From assembly GCF_005233515.1 (NCBI RefSeq), contig NZ_QFZZ01000002.1:124001-188000 (forward strand): 64,000 nucleotides of DNA, given 5' to 3'. This DNA is from Pseudomonas sp. CFBP13508. GTDB taxonomy: Bacteria > Pseudomonadota > Gammaproteobacteria > Pseudomonadales > Pseudomonadaceae. The position numbers and the translations under genes are program-made. This document shows positions 16,575 to 26,096 of this stretch, in pieces. The notes under the pieces were generated by a model. It did not search any database. It saw nothing but the letters and a program-made list of their open reading frames with translations, and was not told where the DNA came from. Each line of letters begins with the position of its first letter. The stretch's first letter is position 1.

Positions 16575-17504
16575 TCAGCCGCCGCAGGACTCGCGGATAA
16601 ACGCATCCACCTCCGCCGTACCCGGCGATGTCGCCGGTCCCCAGCGAGTCACCGCCAGTGCCGCTGCCGCATTGGCCCGCCGCGCCGCTTCCGGTGCCTC
16701 CAACACCTGCGCCAATCCAGCAACAAACACCCCGGCATGCGCATCACCGGCGCCATTGCTGTCCACTGCTTTGACAGCAAACCCCGGCACTTGTCGACGC
16801 TCGCCACGCTGCTGAATCCAGCAACCCTGCGGCCCGTCGCGCACCACCATCAGCACATTTTCCGGCAGCAATTTCGCAAGACGATCCATCGCCGCGCCAA
16901 TCTCATCAGCCCCGGTAAACCGCAGCGCCTCGACGCTGTTGCTGGTCCACACATCAATGCGCGGCAGCAACGTCTGCATCATTGGCGCATCGGGCGACTC
17001 CACCAACGGCCCCGGGTCGAACACCACATTGACCGACGCCGGCAGCGCCAGCGTCCAGTCGAGCAACGCCTGCGCCTTGCCCTCATGCAGCAGACTGTAA
17101 CCGCTGAGATAAACGTAATCGCCGGGCTCGACAGCCACGCTGTTCAAATCGTCCTCGGTCACCTCACCTTCAGCGCCGATATAGGAAATGAAACTGCGCT
17201 CAGCCGAGGCATCGGTCAGCGCCACGCACAGACCGGTATCGCGCTCGGCCGGTTCGCGGATGCCGATGCCGATACCTTCCGCCTGCATCGCTTGGCGCGC
17301 CAGGTCACCGAAACGTCCTGTGCCATGGCGACCGAGATAGACCACCGGCAGGCCGTTGCGCACCGCAGCGGCCATCACGTTGAAACCGCCGCCGGCTTCG
17401 AAACCCGCCGACTGCGCCAGCACATCGCCGCCAACCTGCGGCAGTTTATCCACGGCCATGACCAGGTCGATGATGACCTGGCCGGTGTGCAACATCTTAG
17501 GCAT
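16575..17504 (-). CDS. PfkB-family sugar kinase (YegV-like)
   Basis: 309 aa from the ATG giving MPKMLHTGQVIIDLVMAVDK; ATGs at 17510 and 17495 are alternatives. The ribokinase-family anion hole and catalytic Asp are in VKAVDSNGAGDAHAGVF, and the N-terminal GG pair is in AGGGFNVMAAA. It phosphorylates a sugar or nucleoside. It overlaps the end of the permease gene by 8 bp. GntR, ADP-ribosylglycohydrolase, permease and PfkB kinase together parallel E. coli yegW-U-T-V. Confidence 0.85.
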   Translation of the reverse strand: MPKMLHTGQVIIDLVMAVDKLPQVGGDVLAQSAGFEAGGGFNVMAAAVRNGLPVVYLGRHGTGRFGDLARQAMQAEGIGIGIREPAERDTGLCVALTDASAERSFISYIGAEGEVTEDDLNSVAVEPGDYVYLSGYSLLHEGKAQALLDWTLALPASVNVVFDPGPLVESPDAPMMQTLLPRIDVWTSNSVEALRFTGADEIGAAMDRLAKLLPENVLMVVRDGPQGCWIQQRGERRQVPGFAVKAVDSNGAGDAHAGVFVAGLAQVLEAPEAARRANAAAALAVTRWGPATSPGTAEVDAFIRESCGG

Positions 17505-18963
17505 GAGCATTCTCGGGTTGCGCGGCGCGGCGATCTTTCGCACCGCCAAGTACCAGGTAAATGCCACCGGCGACGACGAACGTCACGATCCAGCCGAGGC
17601 CGTTGTGGCCCAGCCAAGAGTCGGACAGAAAGCCCTTGAACCAGACATTTTCTGCCGTGGTGCCGATGGTGGTGAAACTGAAACCAAGGACAATGGCGAT
17701 CGCCCAGGCGCCAAACGCGCGCCACTCGATGCCGCCGCGATACCAATAGGCGCTGCTCGGGCTGACGTCGAGCAGGTCTTTGGGGCTGTAGTAGTGACGG
17801 TGAATCAGATCGACCACGAAGATCCCGACCCAGGCAGTGATCGGCACTGCCAGCAGGGAAATGAAGGTAATGAACGGGCCGTAGAAACTGTCGGCGATCA
17901 GCATGAAGTAGATCGAGCCGGCGAAGATCGCGACGATATCCACCACTACCGCGTAGACGCGTTTGACCTTCAGGCCCAGGGTCAGCGTGGTCAGGCCGGC
18001 GGAGTACACCGACAGGTTGTTCGACAGCAGCAGGCCACCGAACGCGGTGATCAGGTACGGCACGGCCATCCACGTCGGCAACATGTCGCGGATCGCCACG
18101 ATCGGGTCAGTCGCCGACGCCAGGTCATTGTTGCCCACCGACAACAAGCCGCCGAGGGTGATCAGCAGTACCAGCGGAATCCCTGCGCCGAACGCCGCCG
18201 ACGCCACCAGGCGCACAGCCTTGACGCTGCGATGCTGATAGCGCGACATATCCGCACCGGCGTTGGCCCAACCGATACCAGTGCCGGCGGCCATGGTGCC
18301 GATGCCGATGATCATTGCGCTCAGCGGTGCTGGCGTGGCGTTGAACACCGCACTCCAGTCGATGGTCGCGCAGAGGAAACCACCGACGAGAATGTTCAGC
18401 GCACCGAACACGTACGTCGCCCACTTCTGGATCACCAGCAAAGTCGCGTGGCCGAGGCCGGACACTGACAAGGTCAGCAGGACGAAGATGGCGATAAAGA
18501 TCAGCGTCAGTACCGGCGCACTTTTCGCCTCGACCGGCGAGCCGAACAGGATCGAACACAGCGACAGCAGCACGAACGCCGCGGTGGTGGTGTTGACGGT
18601 TTCCCAACCCAGACGCGACATCAGCGAGACCAGCGTCGGGCCGATGTTGCCGCGCACGCCGAAAATTGCCCGGGAGAGCGTCAGGCTCGGCGCGCGGCCA
18701 CGACGCCCGGCAATCGAAATGATCCCGACCACGGCAAACGAACCGGCGGCACCAAGAATCGCGACGATGATCGCCTGCCAGATCGCCAGCCCGCGAAACG
18801 CCACCAGCGTGGCGCCCAGCGGCAGGCCGAGGATGGAAATATTCGCCGCAAACCAGACCCAGAACAGTTGCAGCGGATGACCGTTGCACTCCGCCTCCGG
18901 CACCGGCTCGATGCCCCGGGTTTCCAATTGCCCGACGCTTTGCCCGGCGGTTGATGAACTCAT
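17497..18963 (-). CDS. NCS1-family cytosine/purine permease
   Basis: 488 aa, about 12 membrane spans. The start is the ATG giving MSSSTAGQSVGQLETRGIEP, 7 nt after AGGAG; an upstream extension to 19203 runs through a REP pair and is not coding. NCS1 features include NISILGLPLGATLVAFRGLA in helix 1 and WANAGADMSRY in the middle. It is a cation-coupled importer of a nucleobase or related compound. In E. coli the matching operon has an MFS nucleoside transporter instead, so the transporter class differs while the enzymes stay the same. Confidence 0.86.
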   Translation of the reverse strand: MSSSTAGQSVGQLETRGIEPVPEAECNGHPLQLFWVWFAANISILGLPLGATLVAFRGLAIWQAIIVAILGAAGSFAVVGIISIAGRRGRAPSLTLSRAIFGVRGNIGPTLVSLMSRLGWETVNTTTAAFVLLSLCSILFGSPVEAKSAPVLTLIFIAIFVLLTLSVSGLGHATLLVIQKWATYVFGALNILVGGFLCATIDWSAVFNATPAPLSAMIIGIGTMAAGTGIGWANAGADMSRYQHRSVKAVRLVASAAFGAGIPLVLLITLGGLLSVGNNDLASATDPIVAIRDMLPTWMAVPYLITAFGGLLLSNNLSVYSAGLTTLTLGLKVKRVYAVVVDIVAIFAGSIYFMLIADSFYGPFITFISLLAVPITAWVGIFVVDLIHRHYYSPKDLLDVSPSSAYWYRGGIEWRAFGAWAIAIVLGFSFTTIGTTAENVWFKGFLSDSWLGHNGLGWIVTFVVAGGIYLVLGGAKDRRAAQPENAHA

Positions 18964-19088
18964 GAAGATGCTCCTGTTTGCCTTTTTTGTGGTTGTGGCA
19001 ATGATGCAAAACGACAAGACAACCGGCCTTCCGAGGCCTGTCTGTGCGATCCATTGCTGTGTGAATTCTTTAGAAATGCGCCGCCCCT

Positions 19089-19153
19089 TTCGCGAGCAGG
19101 CTCGCTCCCACAAGGAAATGCATTCCAATTGTGGGAGCGAGCCTGCTCGCGAA
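19089..19153. repeat. REP pair in tail-to-tail orientation
   Basis: TTCGCGAGCAGGCTCGCTCC followed after about 20 bp by its reverse complement. The arm order is opposite to that of the REPINs elsewhere. Located in the 200-bp gap between the ADP-ribosylglycohydrolase and permease genes, inside the operon. Confidence 0.85.
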
Positions 19154-19165
19154 GAGGCCAGCCAG

Positions 19166-20164
19166 TCAACGCAAGGCCAACAGCCCCTGCACCAAAGGTT
19201 CAAGCTCCAGCTGATTAACAGTTTTCACCGTCTCGATCATCTGCTCCGGCCAGCATTCAAGCCCCAGGCAAGCCCCGAGCATGGCGCCGAGAATCGCCGC
19301 GATGGTATCCGTGTCGCCGCCTAGGCTGGCAGCCATGCATAACGCTTCGAATGCCGTCATTTCACCGATGGCCACTTGCTGGGCCAGGGCGAATGAAACC
19401 ACCACCGACTCCTGCGAAGCCACCGATGTGCCGATTACGTCGTAGAGCAGATCCGCCAGCAGCGCCTTGTCGCTGTCGACACTGATGCTGCGCGCCCAGC
19501 TGATGCGCGAGGCGATGCGCCCGCCGGCCACCCAATGCCCGTGCGCTTCGGCTTGCTGAGCGATCTGCTGGCCAAGGTTCAGCGCCTCGCCGAGATCGAC
19601 GTCATTGATGCCAGCGGAGACCACCGCCGCCACCGCCGCCGCACTGGAAATCCCCAGCGTGGTGTTATGCGTCACTTGGCAAGCCTGCACGACCGCCGCG
19701 ATGAAGCGCTGCGGATCGGCCACGTTCGCGGCAATGCCCACCGGGGTGATGCGCATCGCTGCGCCGTTGGTGGTGCCGTAGCGCCCGGCTTCTTCCGGGG
19801 AATGCCCGGCGAGGATCATTTCAATGGCGCGTTTGGTCGACGGGCCAAGCAAGTCCTGCGAGCCTTTGGCCTGCATCTCGGCTTCCCATTCGATCAAGCG
19901 TTGGGCGAGGACCGCCGGCTCGATGCGGCCGTGACCTTCGACCAACAACTCGCCGACCAGAATCGCCTGTTCGGTGTCATCAGTGATCGAGCCTTTGGGC
20001 ATGTTCGCGGCGATCGGTTGCAGTGGGCCAGCGTCTTGCAGATCAGTGATCTGGCCGAAGCGCGCCTTGATCGTTTCACGATCAAGCGACTGCGTCGGCA
20101 TGCCCAGCGCGTCACCCAGGGCCAGACCATAGAAAGCGCCAAGCGCACGGTTGAGCGCGGTCAT
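19166..20164 (-). CDS. ADP-ribosylglycohydrolase-family protein (YegU-like)
   Basis: 332 aa, starting MTALNRALGAFYGLALGDAL. The di-metal ligands of the family are visible in ALGDALG, GSITDDTEQAI near the N-terminus and LGGDTDTIAAILGAMLGA near the C-terminus. It cleaves N-glycosidic bonds of ADP-ribosylated compounds or related ribosides. The ATG overlaps the GntR stop codon (ATGA), so the two are translationally coupled. With the kinase it suggests salvage or breakdown of an N-riboside. Confidence 0.9.
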   Translation of the reverse strand: MTALNRALGAFYGLALGDALGMPTQSLDRETIKARFGQITDLQDAGPLQPIAANMPKGSITDDTEQAILVGELLVEGHGRIEPAVLAQRLIEWEAEMQAKGSQDLLGPSTKRAIEMILAGHSPEEAGRYGTTNGAAMRITPVGIAANVADPQRFIAAVVQACQVTHNTTLGISSAAAVAAVVSAGINDVDLGEALNLGQQIAQQAEAHGHWVAGGRIASRISWARSISVDSDKALLADLLYDVIGTSVASQESVVVSFALAQQVAIGEMTAFEALCMAASLGGDTDTIAAILGAMLGACLGLECWPEQMIETVKTVNQLELEPLVQGLLALR

Positions 20165-20874
20165 TTCGATTCTCCGAATTGCAGGTGCAGACGAAAGTGC
20201 ACCGGGTCGAGCAGGCTTTCGACCTGCTCCATGAAACGGTTCTGCCGGTCGTAGGTGGTGCGCAGGGCTTTGAGAAACACCGTGCCGACCGGACGGCCGA
20301 GCAGCTCGGCGTCTTCGGCATTCAGCGGCTCGGCGCCGATCCACTGATCGCCGCGCTCGCCGATATAGCCGTAGGCGGCCAGGGTGATGGTCAGGGAATT
20401 GTCGATCAAACCGACGCGAGGCAGGCTTTCCAGGCCGCCGTTGGCCGGCATCAAGGATCGTTCGAGAGACACCAGCGTACCGTCGGTGGCGCGCCGGCGA
20501 CGGTCGAGGGTGATGAATTGATCGGTGCCGAAACGCACCAGCAGATCCGGGCGAGTCACCGCCTCGAGACGCAACACTTCGGTATTGATCAGCGCCCCGC
20601 TGTCGGCCAACGCCTGCGCCCAGCCGCTGCGCTGATCCAGCGCGACGCCGTCGAAAGTGACGATGGAACCGACACCGCTCTGCGTGGCGATGTAATTACG
20701 CCGCTTCAGTTCGGCCAGCGCCTCACGCAAGGTGCCACGGCTGACCTGGAATTCCTGAGCCAACTGATGTTCGCCGGGCAACAGAAAGCCGTCCTCCATG
20801 AGGCCGCTTTCGATGCGTCGGACGAGCTCGTCGACCACCCTTTGTTTCTTGTCGAATCGTACCTGTCTAATCAT
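20161..20874 (-). CDS. GntR-family (HutC/UTRA) regulator, YegW-like
   Basis: 237 aa starting MIRQVRFDKKQRVVDELVRR (a Met two codons upstream is possible). The N-terminal winged helix is LAQEFQVSRGTLREALAELK (residues about 35-70), and the rest is a UTRA ligand domain. First gene of the four-gene operon, so it probably controls its own transcription. Confidence 0.87.
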   Translation of the reverse strand: MIRQVRFDKKQRVVDELVRRIESGLMEDGFLLPGEHQLAQEFQVSRGTLREALAELKRRNYIATQSGVGSIVTFDGVALDQRSGWAQALADSGALINTEVLRLEAVTRPDLLVRFGTDQFITLDRRRRATDGTLVSLERSLMPANGGLESLPRVGLIDNSLTITLAAYGYIGERGDQWIGAEPLNAEDAELLGRPVGTVFLKALRTTYDRQNRFMEQVESLLDPVHFRLHLQFGESK

Positions 20875-20956
20875 GTACAAATTGATAACCGAAACGGTGC
20901 GTGGCGGGCAACAAAAATTTGAGGGAGGTGACCGATGGGAAGAGCAAAATCAAAAG

Positions 20957-21541
20957 CCCCTCACCCTAGCCCTCTCCCGGAGGGAGAGGGAACTGATTGG
21001 GGAGTGCTCAGGAAATGCGCCGAACTGATGTTGCTTTAGCGAATCCACAATCGACCCGATATTTCAGGTCGATGTAGAACGCAGACACCTCGGTCGGCCC
21101 CCTCTCCCTCCGGGGAGAGAGAGGGAACTGATTGGGGAGTGCTCAGGAAATGCGCCGAACTGATGTTGCTTTAGAGAATCCACAATCGACCCGATATTTC
21201 AGGTCGATGTAGAACGCAAGACACTTCGGTCGGCCCCCTCTCCCTCCGGGGAGAGAGAGGGAACTGATTGGGGAGTGCTCAGGAAATGCGCAGAACTGGT
21301 GTTGCTTTAGCGAACCCACAATCGACCCGATCTTTCAGGTCGATGTAGAACGCAAGACACCTCGGTCGGCCCCCTCTCCCTCCGGGGAGAGAGAGGGAAC
21401 TGATTGGGGAGTGCTCAGGAAATGCGCCGAACTGATGTTGCTTTAGCGAACCCACAATCGACCCGATCTTTCAGGTCGATGTAGAACGCAAGACACCTCG
21501 GTCGGCCCCCTCTCCCTTTGGGAGAGGGCTGGGGTGAGGGG
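20957..21541. repeat. Tandem-repeat element: about four 136-bp units between inverted terminal repeats
   Basis: The landmark GGAGTGCTCAGGAAATGCGC starts at 21001, 21136, 21272 and 21408 (the third copy has one change), giving units of 135, 136 and 136 bp that are almost identical. Each unit has a hairpin CCTCTCCCTCCGGGGAGAG and an inverted repeat ATCGACC...GGTCGAT. The ends are inverted copies: CCCCTCACCCTAGCCCTCTC at 20957 and GAGAGGGCTGGGGTGAGGGG ending at 21541. It fills the gap between araH and the GntR gene. No coding capacity. Confidence 0.85.
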
Positions 21542-21553
21542 TAGCTTTTGACG

Positions 21554-22531
21554 TTAGCGCTGTTTCAAGCGGTCGATGACCACGGCCAGCAACAGAATCG
21601 AACCACGAATCACATACTGATAAAACGTATCGATGTTCTTCAGGTTCATCGCGTTTTCGATGATCGCCAGAATCAACACCCCGGCAATTACATGACGAAT
21701 CATGCCGATGCCGCCACTCAACGAAACCCCGCCCAGCACGCAAGCCGAGATCACCGTCAGTTCAAAACCCTGACCAATCATCGGCTGCCCGGAAGTCATC
21801 CGCGAGGCCAGAATCACACCCGCCAGCGCACCGATCAAACCATGCACGGCGAAGATGATGATCTTGGTCCGGTCAACGTTGACACCCGCCAGCAGCGCCG
21901 CTTCCTGGTTGCCACCGATGGCCATGGTGTTGCGCCCGTAGGTGGTGTAGTTCAGCAGCCAGCCGAAGAACAGGAAGCAGACAATGGTGATCAGGATCGG
22001 CACCGGCACACCGAAAAGCTGGCCGTTACCGAAGACGAAGAACGATTCCTGCGAAACACCGACCGCTTTGCCGTTGGCAAAGATATAGGCCAGACCGCGC
22101 ACGATCTGCATGGTCGCCAGCGTCGTGATCAAGGCATTGACGCGCAACTTGGCAATCACGATGCCGTTGATCAGACCAACGATCAGGCCCATCACCAGTG
22201 CTGCGCTGACCCCGAGAAACACGCTGTTGGTGTCACGCATCACCACCGCCGCGACCACGCCGGCACAGGCGATCACTGAGCCGACCGAGAGGTCGAAGTG
22301 CCCGGACGCCAGGCAATAAAGCATGGTGCACGCAGCGATGCCGGTGGTGGAAATCGCCAGACCCAGACCGCGCATGTTCAGCGGCGAGAGGAAGTTGTCG
22401 ATCAGCAAGGTGCAGGCGACAAAGATGCCGATCGCCGCCAGCAGCATGACCCAGTCATCGAGGAAGCGCCGCAGGTCCAGCGGTTTGCGCTCGGTCGGCA
22501 GGGTTTCGTTTTGCGTAGTCATCATAGTCAC
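21554..22531 (-). CDS. araH: Sugar ABC transporter permease (AraH-like)
   Basis: 325 aa, inner-membrane permease of the ribose/arabinose class with 8-10 spans. Typical segments are LASGHFDLSVGSVIACAGV and SACVLGGVSLSGGIGMIRHV. Last gene of the araF-araG-araH set, 3 bp after araG. The stop codon is followed 12 bp later by the tandem-repeat element, which may act as terminator. Confidence 0.92.
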   Translation of the reverse strand: MTMMTTQNETLPTERKPLDLRRFLDDWVMLLAAIGIFVACTLLIDNFLSPLNMRGLGLAISTTGIAACTMLYCLASGHFDLSVGSVIACAGVVAAVVMRDTNSVFLGVSAALVMGLIVGLINGIVIAKLRVNALITTLATMQIVRGLAYIFANGKAVGVSQESFFVFGNGQLFGVPVPILITIVCFLFFGWLLNYTTYGRNTMAIGGNQEAALLAGVNVDRTKIIIFAVHGLIGALAGVILASRMTSGQPMIGQGFELTVISACVLGGVSLSGGIGMIRHVIAGVLILAIIENAMNLKNIDTFYQYVIRGSILLLAVVIDRLKQR

Positions 22532-22534
22532 CTC

Positions 22535-24082
22535 TCAGTTCGCCACGCCGTCAGCGCGGTGGCGTGGCAAAGCCAGTTGCAGCAGGTTGGATTCATTGGC
22601 CTGGTCGCGGCTGACTTCGCCGCGCAGGGCGCCTTCGCACAGCACCAGGATGCGGTCGGAAATGCCCATCACTTCCATCAGATCGCTGGACACCACGATC
22701 ACCGAAATACCGTCGGCGGCGAGGTTATGAATGATCTGGTAGATCTCGGCCTTGGCGCCGATATCGATGCCACGGGTCGGTTCGTCGAGCAGCAGGACTT
22801 TCATCGGCATCGACAGCCAGCGACCGAGAATGGCCTTTTGCTGATTGCCGCCGGAAAGGAACTTGATCTGCTGGCCGGCGTGCGGGGTTTTTACTTTCAG
22901 GGCCTTGATCTGCTTGTCGGCGTTGCCCTTTTCCCACAGACCGCGGATCAGGCAGCCGAGCCCGGAATGCGCACCACGGGCACTGATGTTGATGTTCTCG
23001 GCGACACTGGCCAGGGGGATGATGCCTTCCTTCTTGCGGTCTTCAGGACAGAGCAGAATGCCGGCGGCAATCGCGTCACGCGGCGAGCGCAGCTTCAGCT
23101 CATGGCCGCGCAATTCGAGACGGCCGGCGGTGTTGCGTTCCAGGCCGCTGAGCAGGCGAAACAGCTCGGTGCGCCCTGCTCCGACCAGGCCGAACAGGCC
23201 AAGGATTTCGCCCTTGTGCGCTTCGAAACTGATCGGCTCGCGCAGACCCGGGCCGAGCAGGCCGTCGACTTTCAACGCCACGGCGCCACGCGGGCGATGG
23301 CGGTAATCGTAGATGTCCTGAATATCGCGGCCGACCATGCAGGTCACCAGTTGATCGTGAGTCAACTGGCTCATGTCGTCGAAGGTACGCACGTAGCGGC
23401 CGTCCTTGAACACGGTGACGGCGTCGCAAATGCGGAAGACTTCTTCCATGCGATGGGAAACGTAGAGCACCACTTTGCCCTCGTCGCGCAGACGACCGAT
23501 GATCGCCATCAAGCGATCGATCTCGCGTGCCGATAGGCTGCTGGTCGGTTCGTCGAAAGCGATAACGTGAGCGCCGCGCGACAGCGCCTTGGCGATCTCC
23601 ACCAACTGCCGCTGACCCAGCGACAAGCGTCCGACCTTGGTTTGCGGATCGATTTCGTCGGCCAGGCCTTTCAGGCAATTCAAGGCTTTCTGCCGCAGTT
23701 CACTGCGATTGATCAGGCCGAAACTGGCCGGCAGATGGCCAAGAAACAGGTTCTCGGCCACGGTCATTTCCGGGACCAGATGCAGTTCCTGGTGAATCAC
23801 CGCCACGCCGCTGCCAATGCTGTCAGCGGTGGACTTGAACGCCATCGCCTGCTCGCCGATCTGCAGCTCGCCGCTGCTCGGAATGTAAGCGCCACCGAGG
23901 ATCTTCAGCAGGGTCGATTTGCCCGCGCCGTTCTCGCCCATCAAGGCATGAACCTGGCCGGGGTGGGCGACGAAGCTGATGCCGTCGAGCGCTTTCACGC
24001 CGGGAAAGGTCTTGCCGATCCCGTTGAAGCGCAGGCTGCCGCTGGCGCCGTGTTGTTCTTGTGTCTGTACTTGCGCGTGCAT
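22535..24082 (-). CDS. araG: Sugar ABC transporter ATP-binding protein (AraG-like, duplicated ATPase)
   Basis: 515 aa with two fused ABC domains. The first has Walker [10 protein letters not shown], signature [15 protein letters not shown] and Walker [12 protein letters not shown]; the second has a degenerate Walker A ([10 protein letters not shown]), signature [15 protein letters not shown] and Walker [15 protein letters not shown]. This is the standard layout for pentose/galactose importers. It energises uptake with AraH and AraF. Confidence 0.95.
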   Translation of the reverse strand: MHAQVQTQEQHGASGSLRFNGIGKTFPGVKALDGISFVAHPGQVHALMGENGAGKSTLLKILGGAYIPSSGELQIGEQAMAFKSTADSIGSGVAVIHQELHLVPEMTVAENLFLGHLPASFGLINRSELRQKALNCLKGLADEIDPQTKVGRLSLGQRQLVEIAKALSRGAHVIAFDEPTSSLSAREIDRLMAIIGRLRDEGKVVLYVSHRMEEVFRICDAVTVFKDGRYVRTFDDMSQLTHDQLVTCMVGRDIQDIYDYRHRPRGAVALKVDGLLGPGLREPISFEAHKGEILGLFGLVGAGRTELFRLLSGLERNTAGRLELRGHELKLRSPRDAIAAGILLCPEDRKKEGIIPLASVAENINISARGAHSGLGCLIRGLWEKGNADKQIKALKVKTPHAGQQIKFLSGGNQQKAILGRWLSMPMKVLLLDEPTRGIDIGAKAEIYQIIHNLAADGISVIVVSSDLMEVMGISDRILVLCEGALRGEVSRDQANESNLLQLALPRHRADGVAN

Positions 24083-24135
24083 AAAGCCACCTCTTCACAC
24101 CGAAAAACGGCCCGGCTGCCCGGGCCGTCGCTGCC

Positions 24136-25140
24136 TCAGTTCCACAAGCCGATTTTTTCCAGCTCTTGCTTGAAGTTTTCGCGGGTGATCAGGGTGACGT
24201 CATCCATGGCGGTGTACTTCGGCGGCTCTTTGCCGGCGGTGATCCACTCGTACATCATCTCGGCGGTTTTGTAGCCTTCGATGTGCGGGCTTGGCAGCAT
24301 CGAACCGAAGAAGCCGCTGTTAGGCTTTTTCAATTCGCCGATGGCGTCGGTGCCGTTGATGCCGATGCCGATCACGTTGCTCGCGGCAAACCCGGCCGCT
24401 TCGGTGGCGCGCACGCCGCCGAGCACGGTGTTGTCGTTCATGCCGCCGATGATCAGGTTTTTCGCCGCCCTCGGCAGTTTCACCAGCGCCGAGTTAGTGG
24501 CGTCCATGCTGCCCGGTACGTCGAGGGTTTTCAGCGCGGCGAAGAGGATGTGGTCCTCCGGCATGCCGGCCTTCTTCAGGGCATCGACCGAACCGTCGGT
24601 GCGCTTCTTGCCGGTGTCGAGTTCGTTGTAGGTGTTGACCACCGCGTAGGTGTCTTTCCAGTCCCAGTTGCGCTTCTTCGCTTCGGCGGCCATGGCGGCG
24701 CCCTGCTTCTGGCCGACTTCAAACGCGGCCATGCCCAGGTACGGCACGTCTTCCATGAACTTGCCGTTGGCATCGACAAAACGGTCGTCGACGGCAATCA
24801 CTTTCAGATCGTTGATCTTGGCTTTGGCCATGATCGCCGGGCCGAGGGACACGTCCGGCGGGCAGATCACAAAACCCTTGGCGCCGTTGGCGGCCAGACT
24901 ATCGATGGCCGAGAGGGTCTTCTCGCCATCCGGTACGGCAATCTTGATCAGTTCAAAGCCTTTGTCCTTGGCGGCTTTTTCGGCAAAAGCCCATTCGGTC
25001 TGGAACCACGGTTCTTCGGCCTGCTTGACCAGAAAACCGATCTTCACCGCGTCGGCGGCGAGCAGCGCACTGCTCAGGCTGAACGCAGTGACCGCCAGGG
25101 CAGTGCTGCACAGGGTACGAATCCCGAAACGACGTTTCAT
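24136..25140 (-). CDS. araF: Periplasmic L-arabinose/D-galactose-binding protein
   Basis: 334 aa with a Sec signal peptide (about residues 1-29, ending SSALLA). The mature protein is close to E. coli AraF along its length: IGFLVKQAEEPWFQTEWAF, IAVPDGEKTLSAIDSLAANG, GMNDNTVLGGVRATE and SGFFGSMLPSPHIEGYKT. E. coli AraF binds L-arabinose and D-galactose, and either could be the substrate. Here galactose is favoured because the only dehydratase nearby is DgoD. It has its own promoter with an operator at 25220-25247. Confidence 0.93.
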   Translation of the reverse strand: MKRRFGIRTLCSTALAVTAFSLSSALLAADAVKIGFLVKQAEEPWFQTEWAFAEKAAKDKGFELIKIAVPDGEKTLSAIDSLAANGAKGFVICPPDVSLGPAIMAKAKINDLKVIAVDDRFVDANGKFMEDVPYLGMAAFEVGQKQGAAMAAEAKKRNWDWKDTYAVVNTYNELDTGKKRTDGSVDALKKAGMPEDHILFAALKTLDVPGSMDATNSALVKLPRAAKNLIIGGMNDNTVLGGVRATEAAGFAASNVIGIGINGTDAIGELKKPNSGFFGSMLPSPHIEGYKTAEMMYEWITAGKEPPKYTAMDDVTLITRENFKQELEKIGLWN

Positions 25141-25219
25141 CAGATGACTCCTTGTTATTTTTTTTGAGCAAGGTTTGAAAAGCGTTGAAGCGTGTTCTCA
25201 GTGAAGCTGTTTGAAAATA

Positions 25220-25247
25220 GTCATATCGTATGATGATTGGATTTCAA
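25220..25247 (-). promoter_or_regulatory. araF promoter with FadR-type operator over the -10 box
   Basis: Minus-strand TTGAAA (25247-25242), 16-bp spacer, TATGAC (25225-25220). The palindrome TCATA-TCG-TATGA (25221-25233) covers the -10 region, and the 14-mer ATCGTATGATGATT (25225-25238) recurs inverted upstream of the GntR/FadR gene (28129-28142). Confidence 0.55.
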
Positions 25248-25277
25248 GCGTAGTTCAGCGCTGGAAATCCGTTTTAT

Positions 25278-26096
25278 TCAGTCGTGGTACATCACCGAGC
25301 GACCACCATCGATGGTGATGCACGAAGCATTGATAAACGGTGCCTCATCGCTGGCCAGAAACACTGCGGTCATTGCCACTTCGATCGGCTGGCCGATGCG
25401 CTTGGGCGGATGCAGGTCGAAGGCGCGCTGCCGTTCGGCGTGTGGGTCGGCAAAGCCGTTCCAGTAATCGACGTTCAGCTGCGTTTCGATGTAGCCCGGC
25501 GCGATGGCGTTGACGCGAATGCCCTTGGCCGCGTATTCGATGCCGAGTGCACGGGTCAGGCCGAGCAAGCCGTGCTTGGCTACCGGGTACGGAAAGCAGC
25601 CGGGAATGATGTGGCTGGAATGAGTCGAGGCGATGTTGATGATGCTGCCCACGCCCTGCTCGATCATCTGCGGCAGCACCGCTTTGCAGCCGTACCAGGC
25701 GCCGTCCAGATCAATGGCGAAGCAGCGGCGCCAGTCCTCTTCGGTCATCTGCAAAGGATCGCGGAACACATTGACCCCGGCACAGTTGACCAACACATCG
25801 ATGCGGCCATGCAATTCCACGGCGCGTCGGGCCAGGGCATGCAGATCCTGCTGATTCGATACGTCGACCTTGAGCGCCTGTACGTCATGGCCCTGATCGC
25901 GCCAGTGAGCGGCGACCTGCTCGACCTTGTCGGCCTGGATATCGCTGATGAGTAATCTAGCTTGCTGCGAGGCGAACGCGGCAACGATGGCTTCGCCGAT
26001 GCCCTGAGCGGCCCCGGTCAGCAGCACGACCTTGTTTTTCAGGCGCTCGCCTTTCGGCGGCGCCGGCATTTGCGGCAATGTCAGCGCTTCAGCCAT
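25278..26096 (-). CDS. Short-chain sugar 1-dehydrogenase (D-galactose or L-arabinose)
   Basis: 272 aa. Classical SDR: cofactor motif TGAAQGIG (27-34), NCAG (104-107), catalytic S157, Y170 and K174 (YPVAK). An extra 20 residues precede the Rossmann fold. It probably oxidises the imported aldose at C1 to the lactone, with the SMP-30 lactonase upstream and DgoD/K/A completing the route. Preceded by AGGAGG 9 nt before the ATG and by a leader of about 200 nt. The sugar specificity is inferred from AraF and dgo, not from the sequence. Confidence 0.83.
   Translation of the reverse strand: MAEALTLPQMPAPPKGERLKNKVVLLTGAAQGIGEAIVAAFASQQARLLISDIQADKVEQVAAHWRDQGHDVQALKVDVSNQQDLHALARRAVELHGRIDVLVNCAGVNVFRDPLQMTEEDWRRCFAIDLDGAWYGCKAVLPQMIEQGVGSIINIASTHSSHIIPGCFPYPVAKHGLLGLTRALGIEYAAKGIRVNAIAPGYIETQLNVDYWNGFADPHAERQRAFDLHPPKRIGQPIEVAMTAVFLASDEAPFINASCITIDGGRSVMYHD

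Noticed and set aside
16404-18468. Long plus-strand frames over the kinase and permease genes
   Set aside because: Mirror frames of well-supported genes; no recognisable motifs.
20957-21541. CRISPR array
   Set aside because: The repeat units are about 136 bp with no variable spacers between short repeats, and there are no cas genes; it is a tandem array.
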